DNA of 57,195 bases, from assembly GCA_003543245.1 (NCBI GenBank), contig DPJB01000042.1, positions 10,536 to 67,730 on the forward strand, written 5' to 3'. This document shows positions 35,392 to 44,836 of this stretch, piece after piece. A program made the position numbers and the translations under genes. Position 1 is the first letter of the stretch, and every line of letters starts with the position of its first letter. Below the pieces are notes generated by a model that was given only the letters and a program-made list of their open reading frames with translations, had not been told where the DNA came from and did no database searches. The DNA comes from Moraxellaceae bacterium. GTDB lineage: Bacteria > Pseudomonadota > Gammaproteobacteria > Pseudomonadales > Moraxellaceae.

Positions 35392-36613
35392 GACGCGATA
35401 CCCTCAACCATGCTTGGGCAACCGCCATCCGCACGGTGTCTGTATGCCTCTCTGTCATGGAAGCAAACAACCATGCAATGGCACAGATCAACATTACTAT
35501 GCCCACCTCAAAAGCAACCCCAATCGGGCCCGGCTGAAACCCACGAAACCCGTTTGCATGAGCAAGAAAATACCCAGAGTTGACTAGCGGATAATGAACG
35601 ACGTACAGACTAAAGGAGAATGCCGCACCTTTCCGGATCATGCTATCAACGGACATATTGATGAAATACTCGCGGCCTTCAAAAAACACAAGAGCAATCC
35701 GCATCACCAAGAACGCCGCCACTGCAATCATCAAATCAGGCCAAAACAGATCAATTTCCACTCCGTCGAAGATCAAACGACCGCGAGCAACAAGCGGTCG
35801 CATGAGTGAGAAGAAGATGAGTAAAGTCGTAGCAGCCAACAGAGAATACCCCCTCCCGATTCGCCGACACACAGGAAGCAGCATCACTGCTGCGCCGAGT
35901 AGCCACATCAAGAAATACGCAGCCTTCCTCGGGCCAATGAAAAGCAGCAGAGCGACACCAATCGCCAGGAACAACAGACGTCGCCACACAGTAGTCGAGA
36001 GGACTGCCAACATGATTAACGGAAATATCATGTAGTACCAGAATTCATTGCTGATGGACCAAAGCGGAGCATTCGAGCCAAATTGGGGAACCAGAATGGT
36101 CTGAACGAAGAAAATATTCCCTACAAAGACATCCACTCCACCTCCCTTGTTCACCCACCCGTTAGCCTCTGCCACTTGATCCACAGCAAACGTAAAAGCA
36201 AGTGCTGGTATCAACACCAGCCAAAGGCGTGAAACGCGCGCAATCATGTATGGCGACCAGTCGAAACCACGGTTGCTCAACAGCGCTGAACGATAGATCG
36301 ACCTGGAAATAAAAAGCCCGCTAAGGACAAAGAAAACAACGACGGCAGGACTTCCTAAGAGGTTTATCCAATAGAGAAGTTGCGCCCATAGACCAGGCTG
36401 CTCCAGATAGCCGTAGCCAACGAACAGCCTGGAAGCCAAATGCTCCATGACAACGATAACTGCCGCACCGAACCTAAGCAGGTCGAAAAAGGTCGATGCA
36501 GCCGGAGAGAAAGTCGCCTCCGACTCTTTGAAGCGCACTTGAACGCCACTGCCTTTCGCAGGGTCTGGTTCAACCAACGCTCGCATCTCTTGAACACTTC
36601 CTGCCATAACCAC
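35381..36613 (-). CDS. Acyltransferase family 3 (OafA-like)
   Basis: This 410-residue membrane protein has about ten hydrophobic segments and acyltransferase-3 features. STFFDLLRFGAAVIVVMEHLASRL holds the conserved histidine, and FFVLSGLFISRSI, RVSRLWLVLIP and SLYVVHYPLV follow. Such enzymes O-acetylate or acylate glycans at the inner membrane. There is an N-terminal cytosolic tail of about 37 residues. The end overlaps the start of the broken glycosyltransferase by 11 bp. Confidence 0.93.
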   Translation of the reverse strand: MVMAGSVQEMRALVEPDPAKGSGVQVRFKESEATFSPAASTFFDLLRFGAAVIVVMEHLASRLFVGYGYLEQPGLWAQLLYWINLLGSPAVVVFFVLSGLFISRSIYRSALLSNRGFDWSPYMIARVSRLWLVLIPALAFTFAVDQVAEANGWVNKGGGVDVFVGNIFFVQTILVPQFGSNAPLWSISNEFWYYMIFPLIMLAVLSTTVWRRLLFLAIGVALLLFIGPRKAAYFLMWLLGAAVMLLPVCRRIGRGYSLLAATTLLIFFSLMRPLVARGRLIFDGVEIDLFWPDLMIAVAAFLVMRIALVFFEGREYFINMSVDSMIRKGAAFSFSLYVVHYPLVNSGYFLAHANGFRGFQPGPIGVAFEVGIVMLICAIAWLFASMTERHTDTVRMAVAQAWLRVSRRGV

Positions 36614-36930
36614 TCCCGTCAGGGCTCACCCACTGAGTACGGATGCCGTGACGCAATTGCTCCACCATAGCCATTACCTTGGTCCGCGCAGCAACTTCCG
36701 GGCAACCACCCGGAATCCAGAACCCAGCTAGTCCACACATGAGACAACGGGAATGTACACGGAGAATATTTTCCTGACCTACACTTAGAAAAATTCAAGA
36801 TTACCTTGATCAATGAACATACCCGCGCAATCTCACAGTACGGCTTGTCAATCCAGAGACCGACGCAAGCATAAAATCTTCGATTGGCTTAGTCACACAG
36901 TCGCCACAAATCAGCGACAACACGAAAAAA
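36614..36930. other. 317-bp intergenic gap, no gene recognised
   Basis: The gap between the acyltransferase start and the next glycosyltransferase stop looks more AT-rich than its flanks by eye. A 64-codon open frame on the minus strand (36619-36813) has no recognisable similarity. No terminator and no convincing promoter were found. It may mark a junction between modules of different origin. Confidence 0.4.
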
Positions 36931-38067
36931 TTACAGGCGGACGTTGAGCTGATAAAAGCCAACCATTTCACCTACCACCCTATCCATACCAAACCTCTCC
37001 GTCGCCCGCCGACGCGCATCCTCGCCAAACTGCCGACAACGGCTCCGATCCTTCAGAAGCAACTCCATCTTCTCGGCAAGGTCATCAACGTCGCGCGCGC
37101 GGTGCAAGAGCCCGGTCTTTCCATCCTCTATCGCATCAGTGATGCCATAGATTCTTGACCCAATCGACGGAATACCCGCCGATGCAGCCTCAAGAATAAC
37201 GGAACCAAAACCCTCCCTGTAACTTGGGAGGCAGAACACATCCGCGGCAGCCATATAAACCTCCGGCTGCGAAGTGAAACCCTTCCGCACATAGCGGGAA
37301 CCTAGCGACTCAAGAACAGGCCCATTGGCGGCCAAGACACCGTCCTCCTCAGGGCCAACGACCAACAGATACGCACTATCCCATCTAGATGCAATACGCG
37401 CGAAGGCTTGAACCAACTCAGAGACTCCCTTATCCCGATTGACCCTACCCAAAAAGAGAAAGACAAACGCATCGCAGGGCACGCCAAGCTCATTCCGTAG
37501 GGCTTCACGAGCAGAAGGATCTGGCCAAAACCTCTGCAGATTAACGCCGCAGATAGAACCCTCACCGAGAACACCGGACCCCGCTCGCGTAATTACTCTT
37601 TGCTGAACCAAGAAGTCCCGCTGAGAAGGGCTATCGACCAGCACGTGCGTTGCGCACAGAAAAATCAGCCTATCCAGCCGGATCAGCAACCACCTAAACA
37701 GGCCCGATTTACCGACCCAGACTTGGCCCGTGAACGTATGAAAGCGATGCTCTACGCCTGCCATGCGCGCGGCCACCATCGCAATCAACCCCGCTTTCGG
37801 CGTAACAGAGTGAACGGCGCAAAAGCCAGCCTTGCGGAAGAACATGTACAGAAGCAGTAATGCATATAGATCAGTGATGAGCCTGATATTCCTCTGAATA
37901 GGAATCCGCTTCATTACAGTTACACCCGGAAATGGAGTCGCGAGCTGCTCATCATCAAAATTGGCAACCAATGTCACCTCATAATGCTTCCGAAGCGCCT
38001 GCACATGATCGAGCAAGAATGCCTTGGCTGTCATGGGCTCGGAAACCACAAAACAAATCTTTTTCAT
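36931..38067 (-). CDS. Glycosyltransferase family 4
   Basis: This 378-residue GT-B enzyme starts MKKICFVVSEPMTAKAFLLDHVQAL and has SVTPKAGLIAMVAARMAGV with HTFTGQVW in the acceptor half. The donor half has FLGRVNRDKGVSELVQAFA and SYREGFGSVILEAASAGIP, the E-x7-E motif (Glu in REGFG and ILEA). It belongs to the WbnK/PglA-like GT4 group that adds a hexose or HexNAc to lipid-linked glycan. Linkage and donor cannot be told. The GT2 gene ends 12 bp upstream. Confidence 0.92.
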   Translation of the reverse strand: MKKICFVVSEPMTAKAFLLDHVQALRKHYEVTLVANFDDEQLATPFPGVTVMKRIPIQRNIRLITDLYALLLLYMFFRKAGFCAVHSVTPKAGLIAMVAARMAGVEHRFHTFTGQVWVGKSGLFRWLLIRLDRLIFLCATHVLVDSPSQRDFLVQQRVITRAGSGVLGEGSICGVNLQRFWPDPSAREALRNELGVPCDAFVFLFLGRVNRDKGVSELVQAFARIASRWDSAYLLVVGPEEDGVLAANGPVLESLGSRYVRKGFTSQPEVYMAAADVFCLPSYREGFGSVILEAASAGIPSIGSRIYGITDAIEDGKTGLLHRARDVDDLAEKMELLLKDRSRCRQFGEDARRRATERFGMDRVVGEMVGFYQLNVRL

Positions 38068-38079
38068 AGCCGCCTCGAA

Positions 38080-38970
38080 TCAATCAAGACCCGGTACCTT
38101 CGTGCCCCTGATCGCTTTAATTTCCGCCACAAAGGACATCTCCTCAGTCCGGTCAATCGCCGATACCCTTTGCCGCCGAAGCACCCACATGAGCCCCAAA
38201 GCATCAGCCAAATGCGCCACAAGAGACTTCATATAAAATGGTGATCGGTATCTTAGCCTATCAACAGGATCACTGAACAACCTGCCAATAATCGAGCGCT
38301 GGGATGCGTACGCGTGCAGCATCTTGCTGGCGGTTACGTTTCCATCTTCGCGATAGAAATAAAGCGGATCGGCCAATATCACGCGCCTGAGATCACCACG
38401 CATATAGGCGCGCAGCCACAATTCGTAGTCTTCGGTAAGAATCTGTCGAGTATCGTATGGGTTACGCAAAAACCAAGACCTGCGCGCAACCACAGACGCA
38501 TGAACAATGCCTGAACGACCCGCCACGACATCAACCAGGTTGAGCCTTTGACTTTGCTGTACGCACCTAATCCCCACAGGGAACCCGTCATTTGTAATGG
38601 AACAGACACCCGTAGAGACAATGTCGACATCGTGACGCGCCATCAGAATGGAAACCTGCCGCTCAATTCTATCCCGCGCCATCAGGTCGTCAGCATCCAT
38701 CCTCGCAACATAGTCATACTGAGCCTCCGCCACAATCTGATTGAGCCGATATGGCAGCCGCCTATTATGCCCATCAGAAATGACTCGCACACGCGGATCG
38801 TCAACCGACATGGCGATATCAAGAGACCGATCCGTCGATCCATCATCAATCAAGATTAGCTCCCAATCCTTGTATGTCTGTGCGAAAACAGACCGAATCG
38901 CATCGAGCAAAAACTTCTCAGCGTTGTAGAACGGGATACCGATTGTTACGGCAGGCAACCTGCTCACCAC
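38080..38970 (-). CDS. Glycosyltransferase family 2
   Basis: This 296-residue GT-A enzyme starts with VTIGIPFYNAEKFLLDAIRSVFAQTYKDWELILIDDGSTD (nucleotide site DDGS) and has the metal-binding DADD in ARMDADDLMARDR, then EDYELWLRA. The C-terminal 60 residues are less conserved. A GTG start at 38970 overlaps the polymerase gene stop by 7 bp, which implies coupling. It probably adds one sugar of the repeat unit. Confidence 0.92.
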   Translation of the reverse strand: MVSRLPAVTIGIPFYNAEKFLLDAIRSVFAQTYKDWELILIDDGSTDRSLDIAMSVDDPRVRVISDGHNRRLPYRLNQIVAEAQYDYVARMDADDLMARDRIERQVSILMARHDVDIVSTGVCSITNDGFPVGIRCVQQSQRLNLVDVVAGRSGIVHASVVARRSWFLRNPYDTRQILTEDYELWLRAYMRGDLRRVILADPLYFYREDGNVTASKMLHAYASQRSIIGRLFSDPVDRLRYRSPFYMKSLVAHLADALGLMWVLRRQRVSAIDRTEEMSFVAEIKAIRGTKVPGLD

Positions 38971-40031
38971 GGGACAATCTCCGGATTAAAACCGTAAGGG
39001 ACCAGACCACTGAACGCACTGGTTGTCAGCAGGAAGAGCAACAACGTTACGCCTACAAAGCCAAGCGCGAGAACCCCTCGAAGCGATCTGTCCCTTAGAT
39101 GCAGGAACACCATCGGCCACAAGAGTATCGCCACTGGGCTAAAGTACAAATGCAGACGCAAGACACCGGACGGGTTTACACCAGACAGTGTCGACGCCAG
39201 CACTGGCACCAAACCGATAAGGTAGATGTTCAGAAGACGACCGTAATGGCCCTCAGGATCACGGACCTTGCCCTTGAGCAGATACAGCATTGCGCCCTGT
39301 CCGACCAAAAATGCGACCAAAATTTGCCCGCCGCCGTCGCCCCCTTCCGCATAGGCGGCAAACTTGTCATCCAGCATTTCAGCGGCAAATCCAACGAATA
39401 CCTGCAGAAATACCACCGCCGCTACCGTTGCCCCGCCGAGCGCGACCAACCTGCGCCAGTCAGCACGCCTAGCGGCAAGCGGGTAAAGAACTAGCGCGAT
39501 CCAAGCCGTCTGGTGGAAAAGGGACGCCAAGACCACAAGCATGAAATAGGGGGGCAACCGCCGCTGTAACAGAAATGGAATGGCTGCGAAGCAAATAGCG
39601 GCTGCGATGCCCTGCCTGGCACCATTAAAAAAGAATGTGTAAATCCCAAGAGTGATGAACAGGTAGAGCGCAGTTTCATAGCGGTGGGTAAGTTTGACGA
39701 TGGTGGGCACGTAACAAGACACCACCAACGCCGCAATCATCAAGAGCAAAGCAGTGTAGGACTCGGACACGTTCCGAGCCACCCAGGCAAGAAAGTTGTA
39801 ACCTACCTCGGTCCCTTGCGCCGTCACGCTATCAAACGATTCGCTGAACATGAGCATATGCACGTAGTTGCTGGTATCCGTGCCAACCTGGAAGTCACGA
39901 AGCCCTGCGAAGGCAACCAAGGCAAGCATCAAAGTGCCGATGCTGACTCGGCGCACACCCTCGTTACCGGAACGACGGCCAACATAGGCCAAGACCACGA
40001 CGAACAGCAGCAAAAGTAGATAAGGGGTCAT
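38964..40031 (-). CDS. EpsG-type polysaccharide polymerase (Wzy-like)
   Basis: From the ATG at 40031 this is a 355-residue protein with about ten membrane helices. It contains features of the EpsG family: DFQVGTDTSNYVHMLMF (GTD-x-x-x-Y) early on, EVGYNFLAWVA, FFFNGARQGIAAAICF and SLFHQTAWIAL. It is the only polymerase candidate seen in the locus. An ATG at 40070 would add 13 non-hydrophobic residues overlapping the small upstream frame, and the first membrane helix starts right after 40031. No Wzz-type chain-length regulator is visible nearby. Confidence 0.87.
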   Translation of the reverse strand: MTPYLLLLLFVVVLAYVGRRSGNEGVRRVSIGTLMLALVAFAGLRDFQVGTDTSNYVHMLMFSESFDSVTAQGTEVGYNFLAWVARNVSESYTALLLMIAALVVSCYVPTIVKLTHRYETALYLFITLGIYTFFFNGARQGIAAAICFAAIPFLLQRRLPPYFMLVVLASLFHQTAWIALVLYPLAARRADWRRLVALGGATVAAVVFLQVFVGFAAEMLDDKFAAYAEGGDGGGQILVAFLVGQGAMLYLLKGKVRDPEGHYGRLLNIYLIGLVPVLASTLSGVNPSGVLRLHLYFSPVAILLWPMVFLHLRDRSLRGVLALGFVGVTLLLFLLTTSAFSGLVPYGFNPEIVPW

Positions 40032-40039
40032 TGTGCGAT

Positions 40040-40237
40040 TTACCTCTCTACAAACCTGCAAGCTTTGCATTCCGGGAATCGCTGTCGAACCAGTATTTCG
40101 CGGCCCGCACTAGCTACCAAACGACATTGATAACCATGGCAAGTCACCAGCCAGGCCAGCAGCACCACCGCCGCCGCCTCGATGACGATGGCATTAATGA
40201 CCAAAGCGTAGTTTTGCAGTGAAATAATGTCGGTCAA
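40040..40237 (-). CDS. Possible small membrane protein, 65 residues
   Basis: An open frame from a TTG at 40237, which overlaps the stop of the upstream glycosyltransferase (TTGA), encodes one hydrophobic helix (about 8-30, NYALVINAIVIEAAAVVLLAWLV) and a basic, cysteine-containing tail. It ends eight bases before the polymerase start. The tight fit between two genes suggests translation. It has no recognised family and could be a leftover gene end. Confidence 0.35.
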   Translation of the reverse strand: MTDIISLQNYALVINAIVIEAAAVVLLAWLVTCHGYQCRLVASAGREILVRQRFPECKACRFVER

Positions 40238-41496
40238 GCCATACCCCCTTCCTGCGACACCGGTGCAAGATATGCTTCCGCAGACTTGGTCAGCTCAAAT
40301 TTCTCCAACAATTGCATTCGATTCCGGCGCACGGATTCACGATAACGGGGATTCACCAGCACCGCCGCAAGCGCATCGGCCAGCGCCAATTCTGCGGGCA
40401 TCATCGGCGTCTGGTGCGTGATTTCGTCCCGACTCCCGGTGAGCGGTGGGGTCATGACGCCTGCCTCCAGCTCCAGCGGCGTGTTGAATCCAGCCACATC
40501 GCGCGTGCTCATCAGCTCAACCACGCCGTCGGTGCAATGACTGCTCACCACCGGCACGCCTAGCGCAATGGCCTCAACGATGACATTGGGCGTTCCCTCG
40601 AGATGGGAGCTCAATGCCAGCACGTCGGCATGAACAAGGTACTTGTACGGGTTGGAGCGCCGACCCAGGAACTTCACCTGTGCAGCCATGCCGAAACCAT
40701 CGACCAGCGACTTCAAATAGTCAGTCATGTCCTGGGCACCGTCGCCAATGAACAACAGACGTGCCTGGATGCCCCGCCCCAGCACGGCATGGAAGGCCCG
40801 GATCAGGTGCCAAAGCGCCTTGGGGCCAGTCAATCGACCCAGGAAAACCACGGTCCTGCCCGAGAACAGCGCTGCCTCGTCCGGCGCCAGTGCCTCCGTG
40901 GCCGCTTCGGTGATGGCCGTTAAGTCATGCGGGTTGTAGACCACCTCCAGGTTGTCCGGGTAGCGATAGCCACAGTTTTTAAGCAAGTCGTTGCGTATTG
41001 CTCTGCTGATGCACACCACGCGATCAAAGCGGCGATATGTAGTGCGATAGGCCAGCCGAAAGATCCGGTTGAGCGCACCGTTGGACGCAAGTTCGACGCT
41101 CTTGAGCGAATGGATGCTTGCCACTTTGAACTCGCAGGAAGGGCTCAACGAGCTGAACAAGTTGCCCATGTCGCCGAAGGCGATCGAATGCGTGATGCCA
41201 TGCGCCCGGACTGCCCTAGCGATGGAGATCGGAACCGACAGATAGAACCCGATGCGCCGAAGTGGGGTCATCTGAACCAGATCCCGTTCGGACAGAACGA
41301 TCTCGTCCTCACCGAAGTTGACGATGTCGTCGGGCAGGCGGACCAGCTTGATCACCTTTACCCCCCCCCCCAAGCTGCGGTAATGGCGATACAGGTTTAG
41401 CGCCAGGCGCTCCATGCCACCAACGCCGCCGTAGGGAATGATTAGCAGAACTCGTCGCTCCAGCGGCGCGCAGTCACCAGCTTGTATATCAAGCAT
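40234..41496 (-). CDS. Glycosyltransferase family 4 with an 11-G tract
   Basis: From the ATG at 41496 (8-bp overlap with the upstream gene) this is a 420-residue GT4. VLLIIPYGGVGGMERLALNLYRHY opens the acceptor domain. VVFLGRLTGPKALWHLIRAFHAV and SHLEGTPNVIVEAIALGVPVVSS (E-x7-E) mark the donor domain. Codons 42-46 (LGGGV) are written in a run of eleven G on the coding strand (C-run 41361-41371). The present length keeps the frame, and a change of one base would truncate the protein after about 45 residues. Such tracts often slip, so the gene may switch on and off. Confidence 0.92.
   Translation of the reverse strand: MLDIQAGDCAPLERRVLLIIPYGGVGGMERLALNLYRHYRSLGGGVKVIKLVRLPDDIVNFGEDEIVLSERDLVQMTPLRRIGFYLSVPISIARAVRAHGITHSIAFGDMGNLFSSLSPSCEFKVASIHSLKSVELASNGALNRIFRLAYRTTYRRFDRVVCISRAIRNDLLKNCGYRYPDNLEVVYNPHDLTAITEAATEALAPDEAALFSGRTVVFLGRLTGPKALWHLIRAFHAVLGRGIQARLLFIGDGAQDMTDYLKSLVDGFGMAAQVKFLGRRSNPYKYLVHADVLALSSHLEGTPNVIVEAIALGVPVVSSHCTDGVVELMSTRDVAGFNTPLELEAGVMTPPLTGSRDEITHQTPMMPAELALADALAAVLVNPRYRESVRRNRMQLLEKFELTKSAEAYLAPVSQEGGMA
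41361..41371. repeat. Homopolymer of 11 C (11 G on coding strand)
   Basis: An uninterrupted C11 run at 41361-41371 lies about 125 bp into the GT4 coding region. It is the longest homopolymer I noticed in the window, and it falls in a position where slippage would switch the gene off. Confidence 0.95.
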
Positions 41497-42559
41497 TCCG
41501 TGCCACCAATGTTGAAAACAAATCATGCCACCTTGCTGCAATCTCGCCCACCCGGTACCTGCTTGCCGACGACCGCGCTTCGCGACCTAGCGCATCCCGC
41601 TTCTTGGGATTGCCAATCAAATCGCCCATGGCTGCCGCCAAGGCAACAGTATTGCCGGGGGCAACCAGAACACCATCCACACCATGGGTCAGAATATCCC
41701 CTGGACCGCTTGGGCAATCGAAACTGATGCACGGCGTGCCAAAAGACATCGCCTCAAGAAGCACCATCCCGAAACCTTCCGAACGAGAAGGCAACACAAG
41801 GACGCTAGCCTCTGCATATTTTGAAGCAATATCCGACACTGGCGCATGGAACTCGATTCGCCCCTCCAGGCCACGGGCAGCGACTAATTTCTGATATGGA
41901 GTTGGGTCGCCATTCCCATAAACCTGCACGGACCATCCAGGGTGTTGTGCGGCAACCATAGCCCAAGCTTCGATTAGCAAGTCATAGCCTTTGTTGTAAC
42001 TCAGACTGCCTACACAGAGCATATGCTGCTTCCGCTGCACCGGCGCCGAATCCTGAAAGTCCGGCAGGGGGTTCGGAATGACGGCCGCATTAGGTATGCC
42101 CCACTCTTTCACATTGCCTTGCGTGAGCAGCACCAGTCGGTCATACATTCGCGCAAGCAGAGGTATTACGGCCTTTTGCCATGAGGATCGCATTAGTTCC
42201 AGTGACGCATGGCGCTCATAAACCAACGGCGGCCTGCTGCGCGGTAGCAACAGCGGCACCAAAAGGCCTTTCAAGCCGTCGTCGCAGACACAGACCACGT
42301 CCGGCTGAAACTGCTTCACTGACTGCCGCAGCCCCTCCCTGTATGCCCAGAGATAAGCTAAAGCCGACCCGGACGCATGAAAATGGCGAACTTCCACGGC
42401 CGGGCTGACCGGATAAAACGGTTCTCCCGGTGGCTCGTTAAGCACCAAAATCCTGATAATATAGCCGTACGTGTCGCACAGGTACGAAGCCTTGTGCAGC
42501 AATACGCGCTCAAGGCCTCCGCTGCCGCGAATGCCGTTGACGACATAAAGAACCCTCAT
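41489..42559 (-). CDS. Glycosyltransferase family 4
   Basis: From the ATG at 42559 this is a 356-residue GT4 with MRVLYVVNGIRGSGGLERVLLHKA at the N-terminus, MLCVGSLSYNKGYDLLIEAWAMV, and SRSEGFGMVLLEAMSFGTPCISFDCPSGP (E-x7-E and a sugar-nucleotide loop). A TTG at 42601 would add 14 residues and overlap the pyruvyl transferase gene; its ribosome site is too close, so I prefer 42559. The donor and linkage are unknown. The next GT4 gene overlaps its end by 8 bp. Confidence 0.9.
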   Translation of the reverse strand: MRVLYVVNGIRGSGGLERVLLHKASYLCDTYGYIIRILVLNEPPGEPFYPVSPAVEVRHFHASGSALAYLWAYREGLRQSVKQFQPDVVCVCDDGLKGLLVPLLLPRSRPPLVYERHASLELMRSSWQKAVIPLLARMYDRLVLLTQGNVKEWGIPNAAVIPNPLPDFQDSAPVQRKQHMLCVGSLSYNKGYDLLIEAWAMVAAQHPGWSVQVYGNGDPTPYQKLVAARGLEGRIEFHAPVSDIASKYAEASVLVLPSRSEGFGMVLLEAMSFGTPCISFDCPSGPGDILTHGVDGVLVAPGNTVALAAAMGDLIGNPKKRDALGREARSSASRYRVGEIAARWHDLFSTLVARNA

Positions 42560-42590
42560 CCCTGCAAGACTCGATTGAGCTGCCGGTCGA

Positions 42591-43559
42591 TCACGAAACA
42601 AATCCTCGGCAAGTCGCCTTCATTGCATCGGCAAGGCCGTGATGAAGATCCTTGTTCACTACTACCGTGTCGGCATCAATCTTTCCTTGAAGTGGAAAGT
42701 TTGCTGAGAAGTCTCCCGTTCTACTGTCTACATCCACCCGATTAAACAGATCCAGAATGCCGTCAAAGCGACAGGAGTCGACGAAGGTTGTAAATCCGTT
42801 GATAAAGATGACCGGCGTACCGAGCGCAAGGCATGGCAGCGCGCAGTGAATACGGGAAGTAATCACGAGGCGGGCGCGCGCATACATGCGCAACAGGTCT
42901 TCGGCCATTGCGAACTTTTCAGCATCGCTGAATGTGTTTGCAGGCGGCTCCTGGTTCACATGGATGGCGCTCGCAAGGAGGTCCTTGTCAATCAGGTTGC
43001 CAAGATGCCTAGCACGGCGCCTGAACTTGAAGATGTCGCCGTTCTGGATTGAGCGCAGGAACCTGCGATAGTTATAGGTCACCTTCTCTCGCGTTGGATA
43101 GCCGTACAGCGGATCGACGATGTACACCGTATCACCCCGCTCCGAATCCTCCACCCGGTAGGAATCGAGCGTCAGCGTCAGGCATCCGCTAAAGTAGGCG
43201 GCGATTCCCTTAGCTCGCAGCGTATCGACTGTGAACTGGTCACGGCACCCGATGGGCTGATGCGCCTTCAGGTAGGCTACACCGGCACTATCGAGCATGC
43301 CCGGGGCAGCAGTATTGTTAACATGGAACGACACAAATAAGGGCTCAATCGTCGGCGCTGGCACCCAGTTCGTGGCATTGTGGGTAAACCAACCATTCAT
43401 GATTAGCTTGATTGGATCGCCAGCGTAGTCAGCAAGGGCCTCCCTGTTGAGATACTCATCAACCTGCGGCAAAAACTGCTGCGCTGCCAAGCTCTGTATG
43501 TAGTCTCCCACGTTGAAAAACTTGCGGTTCTCAGCGTAGGTCAGCAGTCCATACCTCAT
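42591..43559 (-). CDS. Polysaccharide pyruvyl transferase family protein
   Basis: This 322-residue protein has the pyruvyl transferase family pattern: MRYGLLTYAENRKFFNVGDYIQSLAAQ at the N-terminus, GCRDQFTVDTLRAKGI in the middle, and ARLVITSRIHCALPCLALGTPVIFI (conserved S-R-x-H-x-x-x-P/H-x-L) near the C-terminus. Members place pyruvate ketals on glycans or transfer other groups. Its start lies in the stop of the PP-loop gene (ATGA), so the two are coupled and may act on the same sugar. Confidence 0.85.
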   Translation of the reverse strand: MRYGLLTYAENRKFFNVGDYIQSLAAQQFLPQVDEYLNREALADYAGDPIKLIMNGWFTHNATNWVPAPTIEPLFVSFHVNNTAAPGMLDSAGVAYLKAHQPIGCRDQFTVDTLRAKGIAAYFSGCLTLTLDSYRVEDSERGDTVYIVDPLYGYPTREKVTYNYRRFLRSIQNGDIFKFRRRARHLGNLIDKDLLASAIHVNQEPPANTFSDAEKFAMAEDLLRMYARARLVITSRIHCALPCLALGTPVIFINGFTTFVDSCRFDGILDLFNRVDVDSRTGDFSANFPLQGKIDADTVVVNKDLHHGLADAMKATCRGFVS

Positions 43560-44836
43560 GAAAATCGCCTCCGAATCATCAGGTAGAACGCGAATGCCAT
43601 GGGAAATCGCTCAATCAGCGCAAGCTTGAATGAGCCAGGCCCCTTGGCTCTAATCGGCTTACCAAGTCCATCCCGCAGCTCGCTTTCCAGAACCCAATAG
43701 TCCCCCGCTGCACCGAGTAGATGGACGTCGGATGGGCCCACAATACGCATTCGCTCTGACAGTTCCCACCAGAAGTACCGAGAACCAGCCCCTTTGAATC
43801 CGCTGCCAATCATGTCGATCATGTTCCTGTAGGTATCAGATCGAACCTCGAATCCGAACTCAGCCGGATTTGCGCCGAACAGGGAAAGACCAAGCATCGT
43901 TCGGAAGCATTTCTCGCAGTTCGAACAGTTGAGGCCGTCGTTGAGTTCTGAATAGCAAACGCGCAGGTTAACCTTGACATGAGCGGCGCTCGTTTTTGAA
44001 ACGACCAAGCCAATCTTGTCAACGCGTTTGAGCTCGTATCCATCATGTTCCACCTCGCACCCAGACCAACGAATGGCATTGTCAATTTCCGGGGTCGAAC
44101 CCCAGACGATCTGGACAGCATTGGTGTATGAGGATGCGATATATACCTTTGAATAACCGAGAACATACGCCAATGGCGCAACCAATGCAGTCAACGCAAG
44201 CCCGTGCTGCACCGTGCCCCACCAAGCCTTTGTCGGGATCAGAAGACTGACGTGATAGGTATAGAAGTCCCTAAGATTAGCCTCAATATGTCTCTTAGCG
44301 TGCGCCGAAAGAATGGGCTCTCGTGCATTTAGGTCAACTAGTCTCTGCCATTGCGCGAAATCCTCGACTGGAATATCCGCTCCACGAATCGAGATAAGGT
44401 CAAGCTCCTCTTCCCGATGACGGAAGAACGTCGCGTAAGCATCCACCCCGCCGCTGAACAGCATGGCGTGCTTCGATCCGCGAATCTCGCTTTCAATCGG
44501 TCTCTCAACCTGAAGCAGCGAATCCTCGTCTGAAATCTCCGGATAGTCCTTCATGAAGACGACCTTCACCTGACCAAGCGCCGTCAGGAACTTTGCGTCC
44601 AAAGTAGGCACGACCAATGGCACACCAGCAAGCCAAGCAATTGGGGCGAGATTGGCGACCAATGGAATTAAAAGAGTACTTTCCGGAACCTCACCCAAAT
44701 CAACCTCGTACTCCGCGTAGAACAGCGGCCGACCGAAGAAGAACTTCGCGGCTAGCCCGGTCCCTTTGTAGCTGTAGTTGATCCGGCGCCTATCGTGGCT
44801 CAACCATGCCCGTTCGACGACTATGCGTGAGTCCAC
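43556..44836 (-). CDS. QueC-like PP-loop ATPase domain protein of unknown role
   Basis: This 426-residue protein has a PP-loop SGGVDA (128-133) after about 125 residues of unknown N-terminal sequence. A cysteine cluster C294-x9-C304-x2-C307-x2-C310 (CYSELNDGLNCSNCEKC) follows, spaced as in the zinc site of QueC/ExsB. PP-loop enzymes activate a carboxylate or carbonyl with ATP for amide, nitrile or thio formation. It is translationally coupled to the pyruvyl transferase and overlaps the flippase gene by 16 bp. It is not next to queuosine genes, so a glycan-modifying role such as amidation is the simplest guess. Confidence 0.65.
   Translation of the reverse strand: MDSRIVVERAWLSHDRRRINYSYKGTGLAAKFFFGRPLFYAEYEVDLGEVPESTLLIPLVANLAPIAWLAGVPLVVPTLDAKFLTALGQVKVVFMKDYPEISDEDSLLQVERPIESEIRGSKHAMLFSGGVDAYATFFRHREEELDLISIRGADIPVEDFAQWQRLVDLNAREPILSAHAKRHIEANLRDFYTYHVSLLIPTKAWWGTVQHGLALTALVAPLAYVLGYSKVYIASSYTNAVQIVWGSTPEIDNAIRWSGCEVEHDGYELKRVDKIGLVVSKTSAAHVKVNLRVCYSELNDGLNCSNCEKCFRTMLGLSLFGANPAEFGFEVRSDTYRNMIDMIGSGFKGAGSRYFWWELSERMRIVGPSDVHLLGAAGDYWVLESELRDGLGKPIRAKGPGSFKLALIERFPMAFAFYLMIRRRFS

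Noticed and set aside
36841..36860. TTGACA on the minus strand as a promoter for the glycosyltransferase at 36931
   Set aside because: No -10 element lies at 16-18 bp spacing.
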